From Segatella paludivivens DSM 17968 = JCM 13650 (GTDB lineage Bacteria; Bacteroidota; Bacteroidia; Bacteroidales; Bacteroidaceae): DNA of 64,000 nt. The notes beneath the pieces are model-generated. The model saw only the letters and a program-made list of their open reading frames with translations, was not told where the DNA came from and did no database searches. Numbering within the stretch: position 1 is the stretch's first letter; each line of letters opens with the position of its first letter. The stretch lies in assembly GCF_000373185.1 (NCBI RefSeq), contig NZ_KB890626.1, positions 147,966 through 211,965 on the forward strand, given 5' to 3'. Shown here piece by piece: positions 1-9,885 of this stretch. Made by a program: the position numbers and the translations under genes.

Positions 1-290
1 CATCTGCTAACAATGGTTCTGGATTCGAAGGACTGAAAGACAACACCTGGTTTTGGAACATTTTGTGTGGCTTAGTTATGATTTTGGGAAGATACATTCC
101 AATAATAGGACAGGTAGCAATAGCAGGTTTGCTTGCAAAAAAGAAATACATTCCAGAAAGTGCCGGAACTCTTCGTACAGACACATTAACTTTTGGAATA
201 ATGACTTTTGTTATTATATTCATTATTGCCGCTTTAGCTTTCTTTCCTGCTCATGCATTAAGTACGATAGCTGAATATTTAAGTATATAA
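1..290 (+). CDS. kdpA: KdpA, potassium-transporting ATPase subunit A (3' end)
   Basis: This is the C-terminal end of the potassium-binding, channel-like subunit of the KdpFABC pump in the inner membrane. The open frame enters from the left edge (first whole codon at base 3) and stops at 288-290. It reads SANNGSGFEGL, then a membrane segment and the GRYIPIIGQVAIAGLLAKK block and a last hydrophobic helix typical of KdpA C termini. kdpB follows after 11 bases in the same operon. The upstream part and the operon promoter lie outside the window. Confidence 0.93.
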   Translation, partial: SANNGSGFEGLKDNTWFWNILCGLVMILGRYIPIIGQVAIAGLLAKKKYIPESAGTLRTDTLTFGIMTFVIIFIIAALAFFPAHALSTIAEYLSI

Positions 291-301
291 AAGACTAAAA
301 T

Positions 302-2344
302 ATGAAAGATAAGAATAAGACCTCCCTTTTCAATAAGGAGATGGTAAAAAATAGTGTTTGGCAAGCCATAAAGAAACTTGATCCAAAAACTATGATCAAG
401 AATCCTGTAATGTTTCTTGTTGAAATATGCACTGCTATAATGGCTGTAGTAACAGTTACTTCAGCCATGACAAACGACTCTGTAGTTCTTGGAAATGCAG
501 GATATAATATAGCTGTATTTATAATACTATTCATGACACTGCTGTTCGCCAACTTTGCCGAAGCCATAGCCGAAGCTAGAGGTAAAGCACAAGCTGACAG
601 TCTAAGAAAGACCAGAGAGGAAACACCTGCAAAATTAATTGAAGGTAACACATATAGAACTATAAGCAGCTCTCTGTTAAAACTTGGAGATGAGTTTGTT
701 TGCGAAGCCGGTGACATTATACCTTCTGATGGAGAAATTGTTGAAGGTATGGCTTCAATAGATGAAAGTGCAATAACTGGTGAATCAGCTCCTGTAATAC
801 GAGAGTCTGGAGGTGATCGCAGTTCTGTTACAGGTGGAACCATTGTACTCAGTGACCACATACGTGTAAAAGTAACAACACGTCCTGGAGAAAGTTTTCT
901 TGATAAAATGATTGGACTAGTTGAAGGTGCATCAAGACAAAAAACACCTAATGAGATTGCCCTTACAATATTATTATCAACCTTCTCTCTTGTGTTTATA
1001 ATTGTGTGTATATCACTTGTTCCAATGTCTTGGTACTCTGGCACTACAATAGGTATTGCAGCTATAATATCATTATTTGTATGCCTCATACCAACAACAA
1101 TCGGAGGTTTACTTTCAGCTATCGGTATTGCTGGAATGGACCGAGCACTGAGAGCAAATGTAATAACAAAATCTGGACGAGCTGTTGAAACGGCTGGTGA
1201 CATTGACACACTATTACTTGATAAGACCGGCACTATAACTATTGGCAACAGAAGAGCTACGCATTTCTACCCAGTAGAAGGATTCAGTGATAAAGAATTT
1301 GGAAATCTTTGCGTCCTCTCATCGGCAAGTGATGATACTCCTGAAGGAAAATCTATTGTTGAATTGGGGCAGAAAATGGGAATAAGCATTGATCAAAAAC
1401 AAATCATCCATGCCAAGATGATTCCTTTTACTGCAGAAACACGCTGCTCAGGTATTAATCTGCCTGATGGCAATGAAATCCGTAAAGGAGCTTTTGACAC
1501 AATGAGACAAATAACAGAAAACGCTGGTGGCATTTTCCCAAATACAGCACAGACTGTTATTGAAACTATCACGAAGATGGGTGGTACTCCACTTGTAGTA
1601 AGCATAAATAAGAAGATTGCCGGAGTCATAGAATTACAAGACATCATCAAACCGGGCATAAAAGACAGATTTGATAGACTACGCAAAATGGGTGTCAAAA
1701 CAGTTATGGTTACTGGAGACAATGCTCTCACAGCTGCTTTCATAGCTGAACGTGCTGGCGTTGATGATTTTATTGCCGAAGCTAGACCCGAAGACAAGAT
1801 GAGATATATTCGCAATGAGCAACAACAAGGTAAACTGGTGGCAATGATGGGCGACGGAACTAATGATGCACCGGCATTGGCTCAAGCTGACGTTGGTGTT
1901 GCAATGAACAGCGGAACACAGGCTGCTAAGGAAGCTGGTAATATGGTAGACTTGGATAACGATCCTACAAAACTTATAGAAATAGTGGAAATAGGTAAAC
2001 AGTTATTAATGACACGAGGCACACTCACCACATTCTCTATAGCTAATGACGTTGCAAAATACTTCGCTATCGTGCCTGCACTGTTCATGGTTGCTATTCC
2101 ACAATTGTCAACTCTCAATATAATGGGATTACACAGTGCCGAAAGTGCTATTTTATCTGCTGTGATATTTAATGCAATCATTATCCCGTTACTTATTCCT
2201 TTAGCATTGCGAGGTGTTAAATATAGACCTATCGGAGCCTCGGCATTACTACGAAGAAATCTATTAGTATATGGATTCGGTGGAATTGTAGCGCCTTTTG
2301 TAGGTATTAAGATTATTGATATGATTGTAGGACTTTGTTTATAG
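302..2344 (+). CDS. kdpB: KdpB, P-type ATPase subunit of the high-affinity K+ pump
   Basis: KdpB hydrolyses ATP to drive K+ uptake through KdpA. The 680-residue length is normal for the family. Visible P-type ATPase motifs are the TGES loop (ITGESAPV), the phosphorylation site DKTGTIT near residue 308, the nucleotide-binding KGAF, and the hinge GDGTNDAPALAQADVGVAMN. Several hydrophobic helices flank these, including the LIPTTIGGLLSAIGIAGMD stretch typical of KdpB. It lies between kdpA (11-base gap) and kdpC (23-base gap). A long open frame on the opposite strand within it is a shadow. Confidence 0.97.
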   Translation: MKDKNKTSLFNKEMVKNSVWQAIKKLDPKTMIKNPVMFLVEICTAIMAVVTVTSAMTNDSVVLGNAGYNIAVFIILFMTLLFANFAEAIAEARGKAQADSLRKTREETPAKLIEGNTYRTISSSLLKLGDEFVCEAGDIIPSDGEIVEGMASIDESAITGESAPVIRESGGDRSSVTGGTIVLSDHIRVKVTTRPGESFLDKMIGLVEGASRQKTPNEIALTILLSTFSLVFIIVCISLVPMSWYSGTTIGIAAIISLFVCLIPTTIGGLLSAIGIAGMDRALRANVITKSGRAVETAGDIDTLLLDKTGTITIGNRRATHFYPVEGFSDKEFGNLCVLSSASDDTPEGKSIVELGQKMGISIDQKQIIHAKMIPFTAETRCSGINLPDGNEIRKGAFDTMRQITENAGGIFPNTAQTVIETITKMGGTPLVVSINKKIAGVIELQDIIKPGIKDRFDRLRKMGVKTVMVTGDNALTAAFIAERAGVDDFIAEARPEDKMRYIRNEQQQGKLVAMMGDGTNDAPALAQADVGVAMNSGTQAAKEAGNMVDLDNDPTKLIEIVEIGKQLLMTRGTLTTFSIANDVAKYFAIVPALFMVAIPQLSTLNIMGLHSAESAILSAVIFNAIIIPLLIPLALRGVKYRPIGASALLRRNLLVYGFGGIVAPFVGIKIIDMIVGLCL

Positions 2345-2367
2345 GGTAATAATTAATAAATAAGATT

Positions 2368-2982
2368 ATGAAGATCGTTTATATAAAGAGCATCATAAAT
2401 GGCTTAATAAAATCATTTAGGCTCACAATAGCCTTTTGCCTTTTGCTAGGCATAGGATATGTATTGGTACTTTGGACGTTTTCACGAATAGCCTCACCTA
2501 ACAATGGCAAAGCTGAAGTTGTATATTCTAAAGCAGAAAATAAAGATCAGTCACATAAAATTGTAGGTGCTGCAAACATTGGACAGGAGTTTCATAGCAA
2601 CAAATATTTTTGGGGCAGACCTTCAAGTGCAGGAAATGGTTATGATGCATCTTCTTCTGCAGGAAGTAATGCAGGACCATCAAATATTGAGTATCTGAAA
2701 AAGGTAGAACAACGACGTGAAATATTTCTTAAAGCTCATCCATACATCAAACATAATGATGTTCCAGCTGAAATGGTTACTGCCAGTGGTTCTGGTCTTG
2801 ACCCAGATATCTCATTACAAAGTGCCTACTTAGAAATCAGACGAGTTGCCAAGGCACGTGGAATATCTGAAAAATATGTAAAACAAATTGTAGATAAATG
2901 TGTACAACACCCTTTGCTCGGTATATTTGGACCTGAGAAGATAAATGTATTAAAGTTGAACATCATGTTAGATAACAAATAG
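2368..2982 (+). CDS. kdpC: KdpC, K+-transporting ATPase accessory subunit
   Basis: KdpC is the single-span accessory subunit that stabilises the KdpFABC complex and raises its ATP affinity. The 204-residue product has one N-terminal membrane helix (about residues 16-36) and then the conserved GQEF, YFWGRPSSA, GSN and PAEMVTASGSGLDPDIS blocks characteristic of KdpC. It follows kdpB and precedes the kdpD-like gene by 10 bases, so it is cotranscribed. No abnormality is visible. Confidence 0.96.
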   Translation: MKIVYIKSIINGLIKSFRLTIAFCLLLGIGYVLVLWTFSRIASPNNGKAEVVYSKAENKDQSHKIVGAANIGQEFHSNKYFWGRPSSAGNGYDASSSAGSNAGPSNIEYLKKVEQRREIFLKAHPYIKHNDVPAEMVTASGSGLDPDISLQSAYLEIRRVAKARGISEKYVKQIVDKCVQHPLLGIFGPEKINVLKLNIMLDNK

Positions 2983-2992
2983 CATTGATATT

Positions 2993-4126
2993 ATGAACGA
3001 TACTTATTACGATAACGACAAGGCTGCACAACACTTTCTTGACATCATAAGAAAGCAAAGACGTGGAAAGTTAAAAATCTACATCGGCATGATTGCCGGT
3101 GTAGGTAAAACTTTTCGCATGCTTAAAGATGCCCATCACATGCAGCAACAAGGAATTGACGTGCAAATAGCATTTGTTGAAACTCACAAAAGACGTGAAA
3201 CGGAAAATTTGCTCAACGGGCTTACTGTTATACCACGCAGGAAGCTTTTCTATAAAGGAAAGCAACTTGAAGAAATGGATCTTGACAATGTCATAATGCA
3301 ACATCCCGAGGTCGTTATTGTTGATGAATTGGCTCATACCAATTTACCAGGAAGTAAAAATACAAAACGCTGGCAGGATGTTGAACAGCTGCTAAATGTT
3401 GGTATAAATGTTATAACAGCCGTAAATATCCAGCACATTGAAAGCATTAGTGAGGAAGCTGGAAAAATTACAGGTGTAGAGATTCGAGAACTTGTTCCTG
3501 ATAGTATTCTCAGTGAAGCAGAGGAAATAGTAAATATTGACCTTACTGCCGAAGAACTAAGACAACGGTTATGTGAAGGAAAAATATATGGCAAGGCTAA
3601 AGTAGAAACTGCGCTAAATCACTTTTTCAGTACAGAGAATATACTAAAACTACGTTCCCTTGCACTTGGAGAAGTTGCACTTAGAGTTGCTAACAAGGCG
3701 CAAAATGATTTATCAAAAACTAATGTAGAATCACATTCTATACTAGCATGCATAAGCAGCAATGCTTTGACGCCACGTCATATCATACGTCGTGCAGCAA
3801 GAATTGCAGCCCAGCATAATTCAACATTCTGTACACTCTACGTACGCCGTCCTTCTGAAAGTCCCGACAGAGTGAGCTTAGCATCACAACGACATGTATT
3901 AAATCATTTTCAACTTACGATAGAACTTGGTGGAGAAGTAATACAAGCTTCATCCAGTGATGTAATCAAAGAAATAGAAGCATTGTGCATACAACGAAAT
4001 ATAACAACAGTTTGTATTGGACGACCATCTTTTAATATGCCTTCTACAATAATGAAAATAAGGAAATATCGCAAATTTCTACAATTTCTTGCTAAAAAAA
4101 GAATAGATTTGATTATACTTGCATAG
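2993..4126 (+). CDS. kdpD: KdpD N-terminal sensor (KdpD and USP domains, no kinase)
   Basis: This 377-residue protein matches only the cytoplasmic N-terminal half of KdpD. It has the KdpD domain with the Walker-like GVGKTFRML (about residues 36-44), FVETHKRRET, VDELAHTN and AVNIQHIES. A universal-stress-protein-like domain follows (about residues 250-377). The four-helix membrane block and the histidine kinase of full-length KdpD are missing. A separate membrane histidine kinase starts 22 bases downstream. I infer that the two proteins together do the work of one KdpD. I know this split arrangement from Bacteroidota, so it need not be a truncation. Confidence 0.9.
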   Translation: MNDTYYDNDKAAQHFLDIIRKQRRGKLKIYIGMIAGVGKTFRMLKDAHHMQQQGIDVQIAFVETHKRRETENLLNGLTVIPRRKLFYKGKQLEEMDLDNVIMQHPEVVIVDELAHTNLPGSKNTKRWQDVEQLLNVGINVITAVNIQHIESISEEAGKITGVEIRELVPDSILSEAEEIVNIDLTAEELRQRLCEGKIYGKAKVETALNHFFSTENILKLRSLALGEVALRVANKAQNDLSKTNVESHSILACISSNALTPRHIIRRAARIAAQHNSTFCTLYVRRPSESPDRVSLASQRHVLNHFQLTIELGGEVIQASSSDVIKEIEALCIQRNITTVCIGRPSFNMPSTIMKIRKYRKFLQFLAKKRIDLIILA

Positions 4127-4148
4127 TAAAACAAAAAAATACAGCATT

Positions 4149-5627
4149 ATGAATATTAAGACAAAACTCACACTTGTAATAGGATTACTTGTGATGATGA
4201 CATTCGCTCTTGTCGTCGTATCTGTAATAAATGTGCAAATACTCACCGCTACCGACCCAGAAAGTCCGGCAGCAGGTCCTGGTATGGAGCGTGCCCTATT
4301 CTGGATAACCATGCTTGGCGCTATATGTATTTTCACTGGTATTGGAATATGGATATCATTCCCCTCTTCTATAGCTCGTCCTATAAAAGAACTATTGAAT
4401 GCTATTCAAGATATTGCATCTCAGCATTATGAAAGAAGGTTACAATTATATGGTACAAAAGAATTTGACGATGTTTCTCGCAATTTCAACATTATGGCAG
4501 AAAGGCTTGCAGCATATCACGCAAGTTCTATTTCTCAGCTTATTGCTGCTAAAAAATATATGGAAACACTCGTCAATAGCATTACAGAACCAATAATAAC
4601 CCTAGACAATAACAAAAATATCATTTTCATTAATGACGCTGCACTTTCTATACTTAATATTTCACGGGATGATGCTATTGGACATTCAGCAAATCAACTG
4701 TCTATAAGTAATGACTTACTCAGACAATTAATAAGAGACTTAGATAAAAAGGAAAGTAATATTGACAATTCCACATCTCTGAATAAGCAGACAAACGAAA
4801 TACCTCTCAAGATTTATTCTGATGAAAAAGAAAGTTATTTCCAAGTTAAGTATATCACAATAGTAAATAAAAAAGGCCATAACGAAAAAGATGAAAGGAG
4901 TCACATGATTATGCTTAAGAACGTGACCGAATTTAAGGAACGTGATTCTGCAAAGACCACTTTTATTTCTACTATATCACATGAACTAAAGACTCCTATC
5001 GCTGCCATTATGATGAGTCTAAAATTACTTGAGGACTCACGCATTGGAATACTAAACAACGAACAGGCTGAGCTAACTGATGATATCAAACAGAATAGTG
5101 AAAGATTGCTTAGCATCACCAGCGAACTGCTAAACATGACTCAAGTTGAGTCTGGTAAATTGCAACTGAAACCACGCATAACACGACCTATTGAATTAAT
5201 CGATTATGCTATAAAAGCAAATAGAGTTCAAGCAGAGAAATTCAATATCTCTATAGAAGTTGAATACCCCAAAGATAATAACATATCAAAATTGTTTGTT
5301 GACAGCGAGAAAATAGCATGGGTAGTGACGAATCTATTGTCGAACGCAATACGCTACTCTCAAGAAAATGCACGCGTAATAATAGGTGCGCTGCAACAAG
5401 ACAACTCCCACGTACAAATATATGTAAGTGACTTTGGAAAAGGTATTGATCCGAGATATCACCAAAGTATATTCGATCATTATTTTCGCGTTCCGGGTAC
5501 AAAGGTACAAGGAAGTGGACTTGGACTTTCTATCTCAAAAGATTTCGTAGAAGCACATGGAGGCACTCTCACCGTTGATAGTCAAATAGGCAGCGGTAGT
5601 ACTTTCACTGTAACACTTGAGGTATAA
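4149..5627 (+). CDS. Membrane sensor histidine kinase, partner of split KdpD
   Basis: The protein has two N-terminal membrane helices (about residues 8-28 and 52-72), a HAMP segment beginning SIARPIKELLNAIQDI, a PAS-like domain, a HisKA domain with phospho-acceptor motif ISHELKTPIAAI, and a HATPase domain with N box (NLLSNAIRYS), DFGKGI and GSGLGLSI. I chose the ATG at 4149. A longer frame would need a TTG at 4119 that overlaps the end of kdpD. It is the last gene of the kdp operon and probably supplies the kinase missing from kdpD. No response regulator lies downstream, so a KdpE-like partner must be upstream of the window or elsewhere. Confidence 0.9.
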   Translation: MNIKTKLTLVIGLLVMMTFALVVVSVINVQILTATDPESPAAGPGMERALFWITMLGAICIFTGIGIWISFPSSIARPIKELLNAIQDIASQHYERRLQLYGTKEFDDVSRNFNIMAERLAAYHASSISQLIAAKKYMETLVNSITEPIITLDNNKNIIFINDAALSILNISRDDAIGHSANQLSISNDLLRQLIRDLDKKESNIDNSTSLNKQTNEIPLKIYSDEKESYFQVKYITIVNKKGHNEKDERSHMIMLKNVTEFKERDSAKTTFISTISHELKTPIAAIMMSLKLLEDSRIGILNNEQAELTDDIKQNSERLLSITSELLNMTQVESGKLQLKPRITRPIELIDYAIKANRVQAEKFNISIEVEYPKDNNISKLFVDSEKIAWVVTNLLSNAIRYSQENARVIIGALQQDNSHVQIYVSDFGKGIDPRYHQSIFDHYFRVPGTKVQGSGLGLSISKDFVEAHGGTLTVDSQIGSGSTFTVTLEV

Positions 5628-5698
5628 CATCATTTGTAGGAATAGACAATTCAAACAACAATTTATACAATTATTATGGCGTTTTGAAATTTATTTTG

Positions 5699-5706
5699 TA
5701 ATTTTG
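5699..5706 (+). promoter_or_regulatory. Bacteroidota -7 element, TAATTTTG
   Basis: TAATTTTG matches the TAnnTTTG consensus 50 bases before the 5756 start. The nearest TTTG upstream is only about 12 bases away, so the -33 match is poor. Confidence 0.45.
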
Positions 5707-5755
5707 TAAGTGTGAAGGATAAAGACTTCTCTTATATTATAAAGGAATAAACAAA

Positions 5756-6913
5756 ATGCAAAGTAAAGCAAAATATCTTTTAGCAGCGTCAATGCTAGCC
5801 ACATTAACTGTAAATGCGCAAACAGCAAAGCGTGTTGTCAAGGCTAAAGCTGCCATAAGCATCACATCTGATAAGAAAGTAATAAATCTTGATTTGATGA
5901 AACAGTTGATGCCTGCTACAGCCAAGATTATGTTTATTGACAGCACCGTAGTAAGTAAAAACGATTTTTTAAGCCACATTCCACTAAACAAAGAATCTGG
6001 CAGATTAGAATACTCAAATAAATTCTTCGATAAGAAAACAAGTAATAACAATACTGTTTACATCAACGGATTTGGCAACAGAGCCATTTTCGCTGATGGC
6101 GATTCATTGCAGACGAATATCTGCACAATAGATAAGATTGGCGATAAATGGTCGACTCCAACGAGCATAAACTCTATCGACAAGAATTATGATATGCCGC
6201 TATATCCATTTTTACAAAGTGACGGAGTTACATTATTCTTCGCTGCTAAAGGTAAAAACAGTATTGGAGGATACGATATCTTCCTAACAAGATATAACAG
6301 CAATAACAATTCGTTCTTTCCTCCTGAAAATTACGGACTTCCTTTCAACTCTACAGCCAACGACTATCTGCTTGCTATAGACGACTTCGACCAATTGGGA
6401 TGGCTAGTTACAGACCGTAACCAACCAGAAGGAAAAGTCTGTATTTACACTTTTGTACCTACAAAAGAAAGACTTAACTTCACAGGTGATAATCTTAACG
6501 AGAAGCAGTTAAATAGAATGGCTACAATACATTCTATATCAGAGACATGGAAGTTTGGCGACCGCAATGTAGCCTTAGCCAGACTGAAAGCCATGATTAA
6601 CCGTAATAATGCTACAGCAAAAAATAATGGAGATATAAACTTTGTTATAAACGACAACACAACATATCACAGTATTTCTGAATTCTCACCTAGCAACAGA
6701 CAGAAATATAGCAAACTTATACAAATGATTTCTGAACAGGAACAAGATGCGCATCAATTGGATTTAATGCGTGATAAATATGCGATATCAAATGTTAACA
6801 CCAAAAAGTCATTATACGATAAGATTATCAAGGCAGAAAAGTCTAATGAACAGCTATGTGATGAGATATCAAAACTTGAAAAAGAAATAAGAAATAACGA
6901 AAACATCAAATAA
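5756..6913 (+). CDS. Secreted protein with WD40-like (PD40) repeats
   Basis: The 385-residue product begins with a signal peptide ending near residue 21 (VNAQ|TAKR). The middle carries blade-like blocks (FADGDSLQTNICTIDKIGDKW, split as FADGDS and NICTIDKIG; TLFFAAKGKNSIGGYDIF) in the style of the PD40/TolB beta-propeller found in OmpA- and gliding-associated proteins. The C-terminal 100 residues are charged and look coiled-coil. No enzyme motif is visible. It precedes the nucleoside phosphorylase by 10 bases and may share its transcript. A periplasmic or surface role is inferred from the signal peptide only. Confidence 0.7.
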   Translation: MQSKAKYLLAASMLATLTVNAQTAKRVVKAKAAISITSDKKVINLDLMKQLMPATAKIMFIDSTVVSKNDFLSHIPLNKESGRLEYSNKFFDKKTSNNNTVYINGFGNRAIFADGDSLQTNICTIDKIGDKWSTPTSINSIDKNYDMPLYPFLQSDGVTLFFAAKGKNSIGGYDIFLTRYNSNNNSFFPPENYGLPFNSTANDYLLAIDDFDQLGWLVTDRNQPEGKVCIYTFVPTKERLNFTGDNLNEKQLNRMATIHSISETWKFGDRNVALARLKAMINRNNATAKNNGDINFVINDNTTYHSISEFSPSNRQKYSKLIQMISEQEQDAHQLDLMRDKYAISNVNTKKSLYDKIIKAEKSNEQLCDEISKLEKEIRNNENIK

Positions 6914-6923
6914 TTTATTAACT

Positions 6924-7802
6924 ATGGATGAGAAAAAATATTTTGCAGAATCAGAACTGATTCTCAATGAAGACGGTAGTGTCTTTCACTTGCACCTTAA
7001 ACCAGAACAGCTTGCTGATAAAGTAATCCTAGTTGGTGATCCTGGACGCGTAAGCCTCGTTGCATCACACTTTGAAGAGCAGGAATGTGAGGTTCAAAGT
7101 CGTGAATTTCACTCTATAACAGGTACATATAAGGGAAAACGCATAACAGTACAAAGCACAGGTATAGGATGTGACAATATAGACATTGTTTTAAACGAAA
7201 TGGACGCCTTGGCAAACATCGACTTCAAAACACGTCACGAAAAGCCTGAACATCGTACGCTAACATTTGTACGTATTGGTACTTGTGGAGGTCTTCAGGA
7301 GAACACTCCTACAGGAACATATATTGCAAGTGTAAAAAGTATTGGATTTGACGGATTGCTCAACTTCTATGCAGGACGTAATGAAGTTTGCGATCTCAAA
7401 CTTGAAGAAGCATTCAAGAAACACATGGATTGGAATCCTTTACTGTGTGCACCTTACGTAATTGATGCTGACAACGAACTACTTGATCGTGTTGCTGGTA
7501 CAGACATGGTAAGAGGTGTAACGATCGCATGCGGTGGCTTCTTCGGTCCACAGGGCAGAGAGTTACGCATTCCTTTAGCAGATCCTGATCAGAATGAGAT
7601 GGTTGAAAGCTTTGAATACAATGGTTTGAACATCACAAACTTCGAAATGGAAAGTTCTGCTGTTGCTGGTCTTTCTGCATTGATGGGACATAAAGCACTT
7701 ACATGCTGTATGGTCATAGCCAACCGTCGCGCTAAACAAGCAAACACCGGCTATAAGAATACCATTGATGGATTAATAAAACTTGTACTTGAAAGAATTT
7801 AA
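6924..7802 (+). CDS. Nucleoside phosphorylase, uridine phosphorylase type
   Basis: Enzymes of this family split nucleosides with phosphate into base and ribose-1-phosphate for salvage. Visible hallmarks are the phosphate-binding VGDPGRVSLVASHF (about residues 37-50), the mid-domain RIGTCGGLQ and the nucleoside-binding NFEMESSAVAGLSALMGH. The 292-residue length is a little above E. coli Udp and usual for the Bacteroidota form. The stop codon TAA directly abuts the ATG of mnmE, so the two are cotranscribed. Substrate (uridine versus another nucleoside) cannot be fixed from sequence alone. Confidence 0.9.
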   Translation: MDEKKYFAESELILNEDGSVFHLHLKPEQLADKVILVGDPGRVSLVASHFEEQECEVQSREFHSITGTYKGKRITVQSTGIGCDNIDIVLNEMDALANIDFKTRHEKPEHRTLTFVRIGTCGGLQENTPTGTYIASVKSIGFDGLLNFYAGRNEVCDLKLEEAFKKHMDWNPLLCAPYVIDADNELLDRVAGTDMVRGVTIACGGFFGPQGRELRIPLADPDQNEMVESFEYNGLNITNFEMESSAVAGLSALMGHKALTCCMVIANRRAKQANTGYKNTIDGLIKLVLERI

Positions 7803-9176
7803 ATGAATAACGACAATATCTGTGCACTGGCTACACCTACCGGAGGTGCAATCGGAATAGTAAGAGTATCAGGACCTGAAGCAATTAGTATCACCAATAG
7901 TATATTCAGCAAGGATATATCTTTGGTTAAACCAAATACAGTACACTATGGTGAGATCATTGATAAAGAAGGTTCAACTATTGATGATGTACTAGTTTCT
8001 GTATATCGTGCTCCTCATAGTTATACTGGTGAAGACAGTGCAGAGATATCTTGTCATGGTTCAGCCTACATACTCAATAAGGTGGTTCACACTCTCATTG
8101 ATGCAGGCTGTCGTCAGGCAGAACCTGGCGAATATACAAAGCGTGCCTATCTAAATGGTAAGATGGACCTTAGTCAGGCTGAGGCTGTTGCTGATCTTGT
8201 TTCTGCAACCAACCGTGCGTCCCATAAGATGGCGCTCAGTCAGCTCAAGGGACATTTCAGTAGTGAGTTGTCTATCCTTAGAGACCAGTTGCTGAAGATA
8301 ACATCATTATTGGAACTTGAGCTTGATTTCTCTGATCATGAGGAGTTAGAGTTTGCTGATCGTAGCGAACTAATGCAACTTGCCAAGAAGATTCATGAGC
8401 GAATAACGTCATTAGCAAAATCATTTGAAACTGGTAATGCGTTGAAAGAAGGAATTCCTGTAGCAATTATCGGTAAAACAAATGTCGGCAAGAGTACCCT
8501 ACTCAATCAACTTCTTCACGAAGACAAAGCTATCGTTAGTGATATCCACGGAACAACTCGTGATGTCATCGAAGATACAACTGAGATAAACGGAATCACA
8601 TTCCGGTTTATCGATACTGCTGGAATTCGTCAGACAGAAGATAAGGTTGAGCAGCTTGGAATAGAACGTACATTCAAGAAGATAGACGAAGCCACCTTAA
8701 TTTTATGGCTAATAGACGCTATCCCATCTTTAGAAGAAATAAAGAATATTCAGGAACGTTGCGCTGATAAGAAACTGATAATTGTTATTAACAAAATTGA
8801 TAGCAACGATTCTTCTGCTAACAATATCATCAACCAACTTACAACAGCTACACCAACCTTGCAACATTTGGAAATATCGGCAAAGTTGGGTACAAACATA
8901 TCACAGTTGGAGCAAGCCCTATACACAGCAGCCAACATACCAGAGATTAACGAGAATTCTGTAATCGTAACTAGTGCCCGCCATTATGAGGCTCTGACAC
9001 ATGCCAACGAAAGCATAACTCGTGTAATAGATGCAATGGAAGCTGATTTAAGCGGTGACCTAATTAGCGAAGACCTGCGTATATGTCTTGAACAGTTGTC
9101 TGAAATCACTGGTGGACAAATCACTCCAAATGAGGTTTTAGGCAACATCTTCCAGCACTTCTGCATTGGAAAGTAA
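7803..9176 (+). CDS. mnmE: MnmE, tRNA modification GTPase
   Basis: MnmE works with MnmG to install the 5-carboxymethylaminomethyl group on U34 of certain tRNAs. The N-terminal tetrahydrofolate-binding domain has GGAIGIVRVSGPEA. The G domain has G1 GKTNVGKSTLLN (about residues 222-233), G2 GTTRD, G3 DTAGIR and G4 NKID. The protein ends in the catalytic FCIGK motif expected of an intact MnmE. At 457 residues it is full length. Its start codon directly follows the stop of the nucleoside phosphorylase gene. Confidence 0.97.
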   Translation: MNNDNICALATPTGGAIGIVRVSGPEAISITNSIFSKDISLVKPNTVHYGEIIDKEGSTIDDVLVSVYRAPHSYTGEDSAEISCHGSAYILNKVVHTLIDAGCRQAEPGEYTKRAYLNGKMDLSQAEAVADLVSATNRASHKMALSQLKGHFSSELSILRDQLLKITSLLELELDFSDHEELEFADRSELMQLAKKIHERITSLAKSFETGNALKEGIPVAIIGKTNVGKSTLLNQLLHEDKAIVSDIHGTTRDVIEDTTEINGITFRFIDTAGIRQTEDKVEQLGIERTFKKIDEATLILWLIDAIPSLEEIKNIQERCADKKLIIVINKIDSNDSSANNIINQLTTATPTLQHLEISAKLGTNISQLEQALYTAANIPEINENSVIVTSARHYEALTHANESITRVIDAMEADLSGDLISEDLRICLEQLSEITGGQITPNEVLGNIFQHFCIGK

Positions 9177-9324
9177 ATAAATGTGAGTTTGTTAAATTGT
9201 TAATTGATGAGAAGATGATTTAATTTGAGACCGTTTCTTTTTTTAATAGGAAATTATATAATCGTGTGGAACAATATTATACCATTTTATCATAGGTCGT
9301 GTTCTTGCATTAAGACTAATCCAA

Positions 9325-9885
9325 TTATACTTCATCTTCTTCCCATTGCATTTTTGTGAATACTTGTTGCAGTTCTGTTACCTGCATATCAATTGAAGTG
9401 GCTTTTCGAAGATGAGCAACTTGAAGAATGAAATCATCATTTATCCCCTCCATTGTGAAACCATCTTTGGTCTGAAGCAAACGCTTCAAATACTTTCTTC
9501 TATCTGCCAGCATCCGATTAAGTTCAATATCGGTCAGATTCTTGATAATATCATATTTATCATACAACTTTGTACGAGGATGCTTCTTCAAAATAGCATT
9601 AATGAATGCAACATACAACAAAACGTCGGCTTCAACTGCCCATGGAGAGAGCCATAGGTTCATAGCGTTTACTGTAGAATTATAAACTACATATACACCT
9701 GTTGCCGATTCGTTATACTTAAACACAATACTTGCATCTTCTCCTTCGTCACATTCTACAAAATATTCGTCATATAGAACATCCTCAGGATTATCAGGCT
9801 CTCCATTTGGATATAGATAATCTATAGCCTTGTAAATTTTGAAACTCTTTGGGAGCCCAATGATGGTTAATTCATCATATTTCAT
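9325..9885 (-). CDS. Hypothetical protein (186 aa)
   Basis: I do not recognise this family. The product is acidic, has no signal peptide or membrane helix, and looks like a soluble mixed alpha/beta protein. It opens MKYDELTIIGLPKSFKIYK and has a helical, charged C-terminal half (MLADRRKYLKRLLQTKDGF). A TATTTTTG (TAnnTTTG) with a TTG 20 bases further upstream lies at 10053-10083 on the same strand and may drive it through a leader of about 170 bases. It converges on mnmE, with no obvious partner gene. Confidence 0.6.
   Translation of the reverse strand: MKYDELTIIGLPKSFKIYKAIDYLYPNGEPDNPEDVLYDEYFVECDEGEDASIVFKYNESATGVYVVYNSTVNAMNLWLSPWAVEADVLLYVAFINAILKKHPRTKLYDKYDIIKNLTDIELNRMLADRRKYLKRLLQTKDGFTMEGINDDFILQVAHLRKATSIDMQVTELQQVFTKMQWEEDEV

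Noticed and set aside
295..1248. 317-codon open frame antisense to kdpB
   Set aside because: It lies wholly opposite the conserved kdpB gene, has no recognisable domain, and reflects codon bias of the real gene.
4119..4148. TTG start for the histidine kinase
   Set aside because: It would overlap kdpD, and the ATG at 4149 places the first membrane helix normally.
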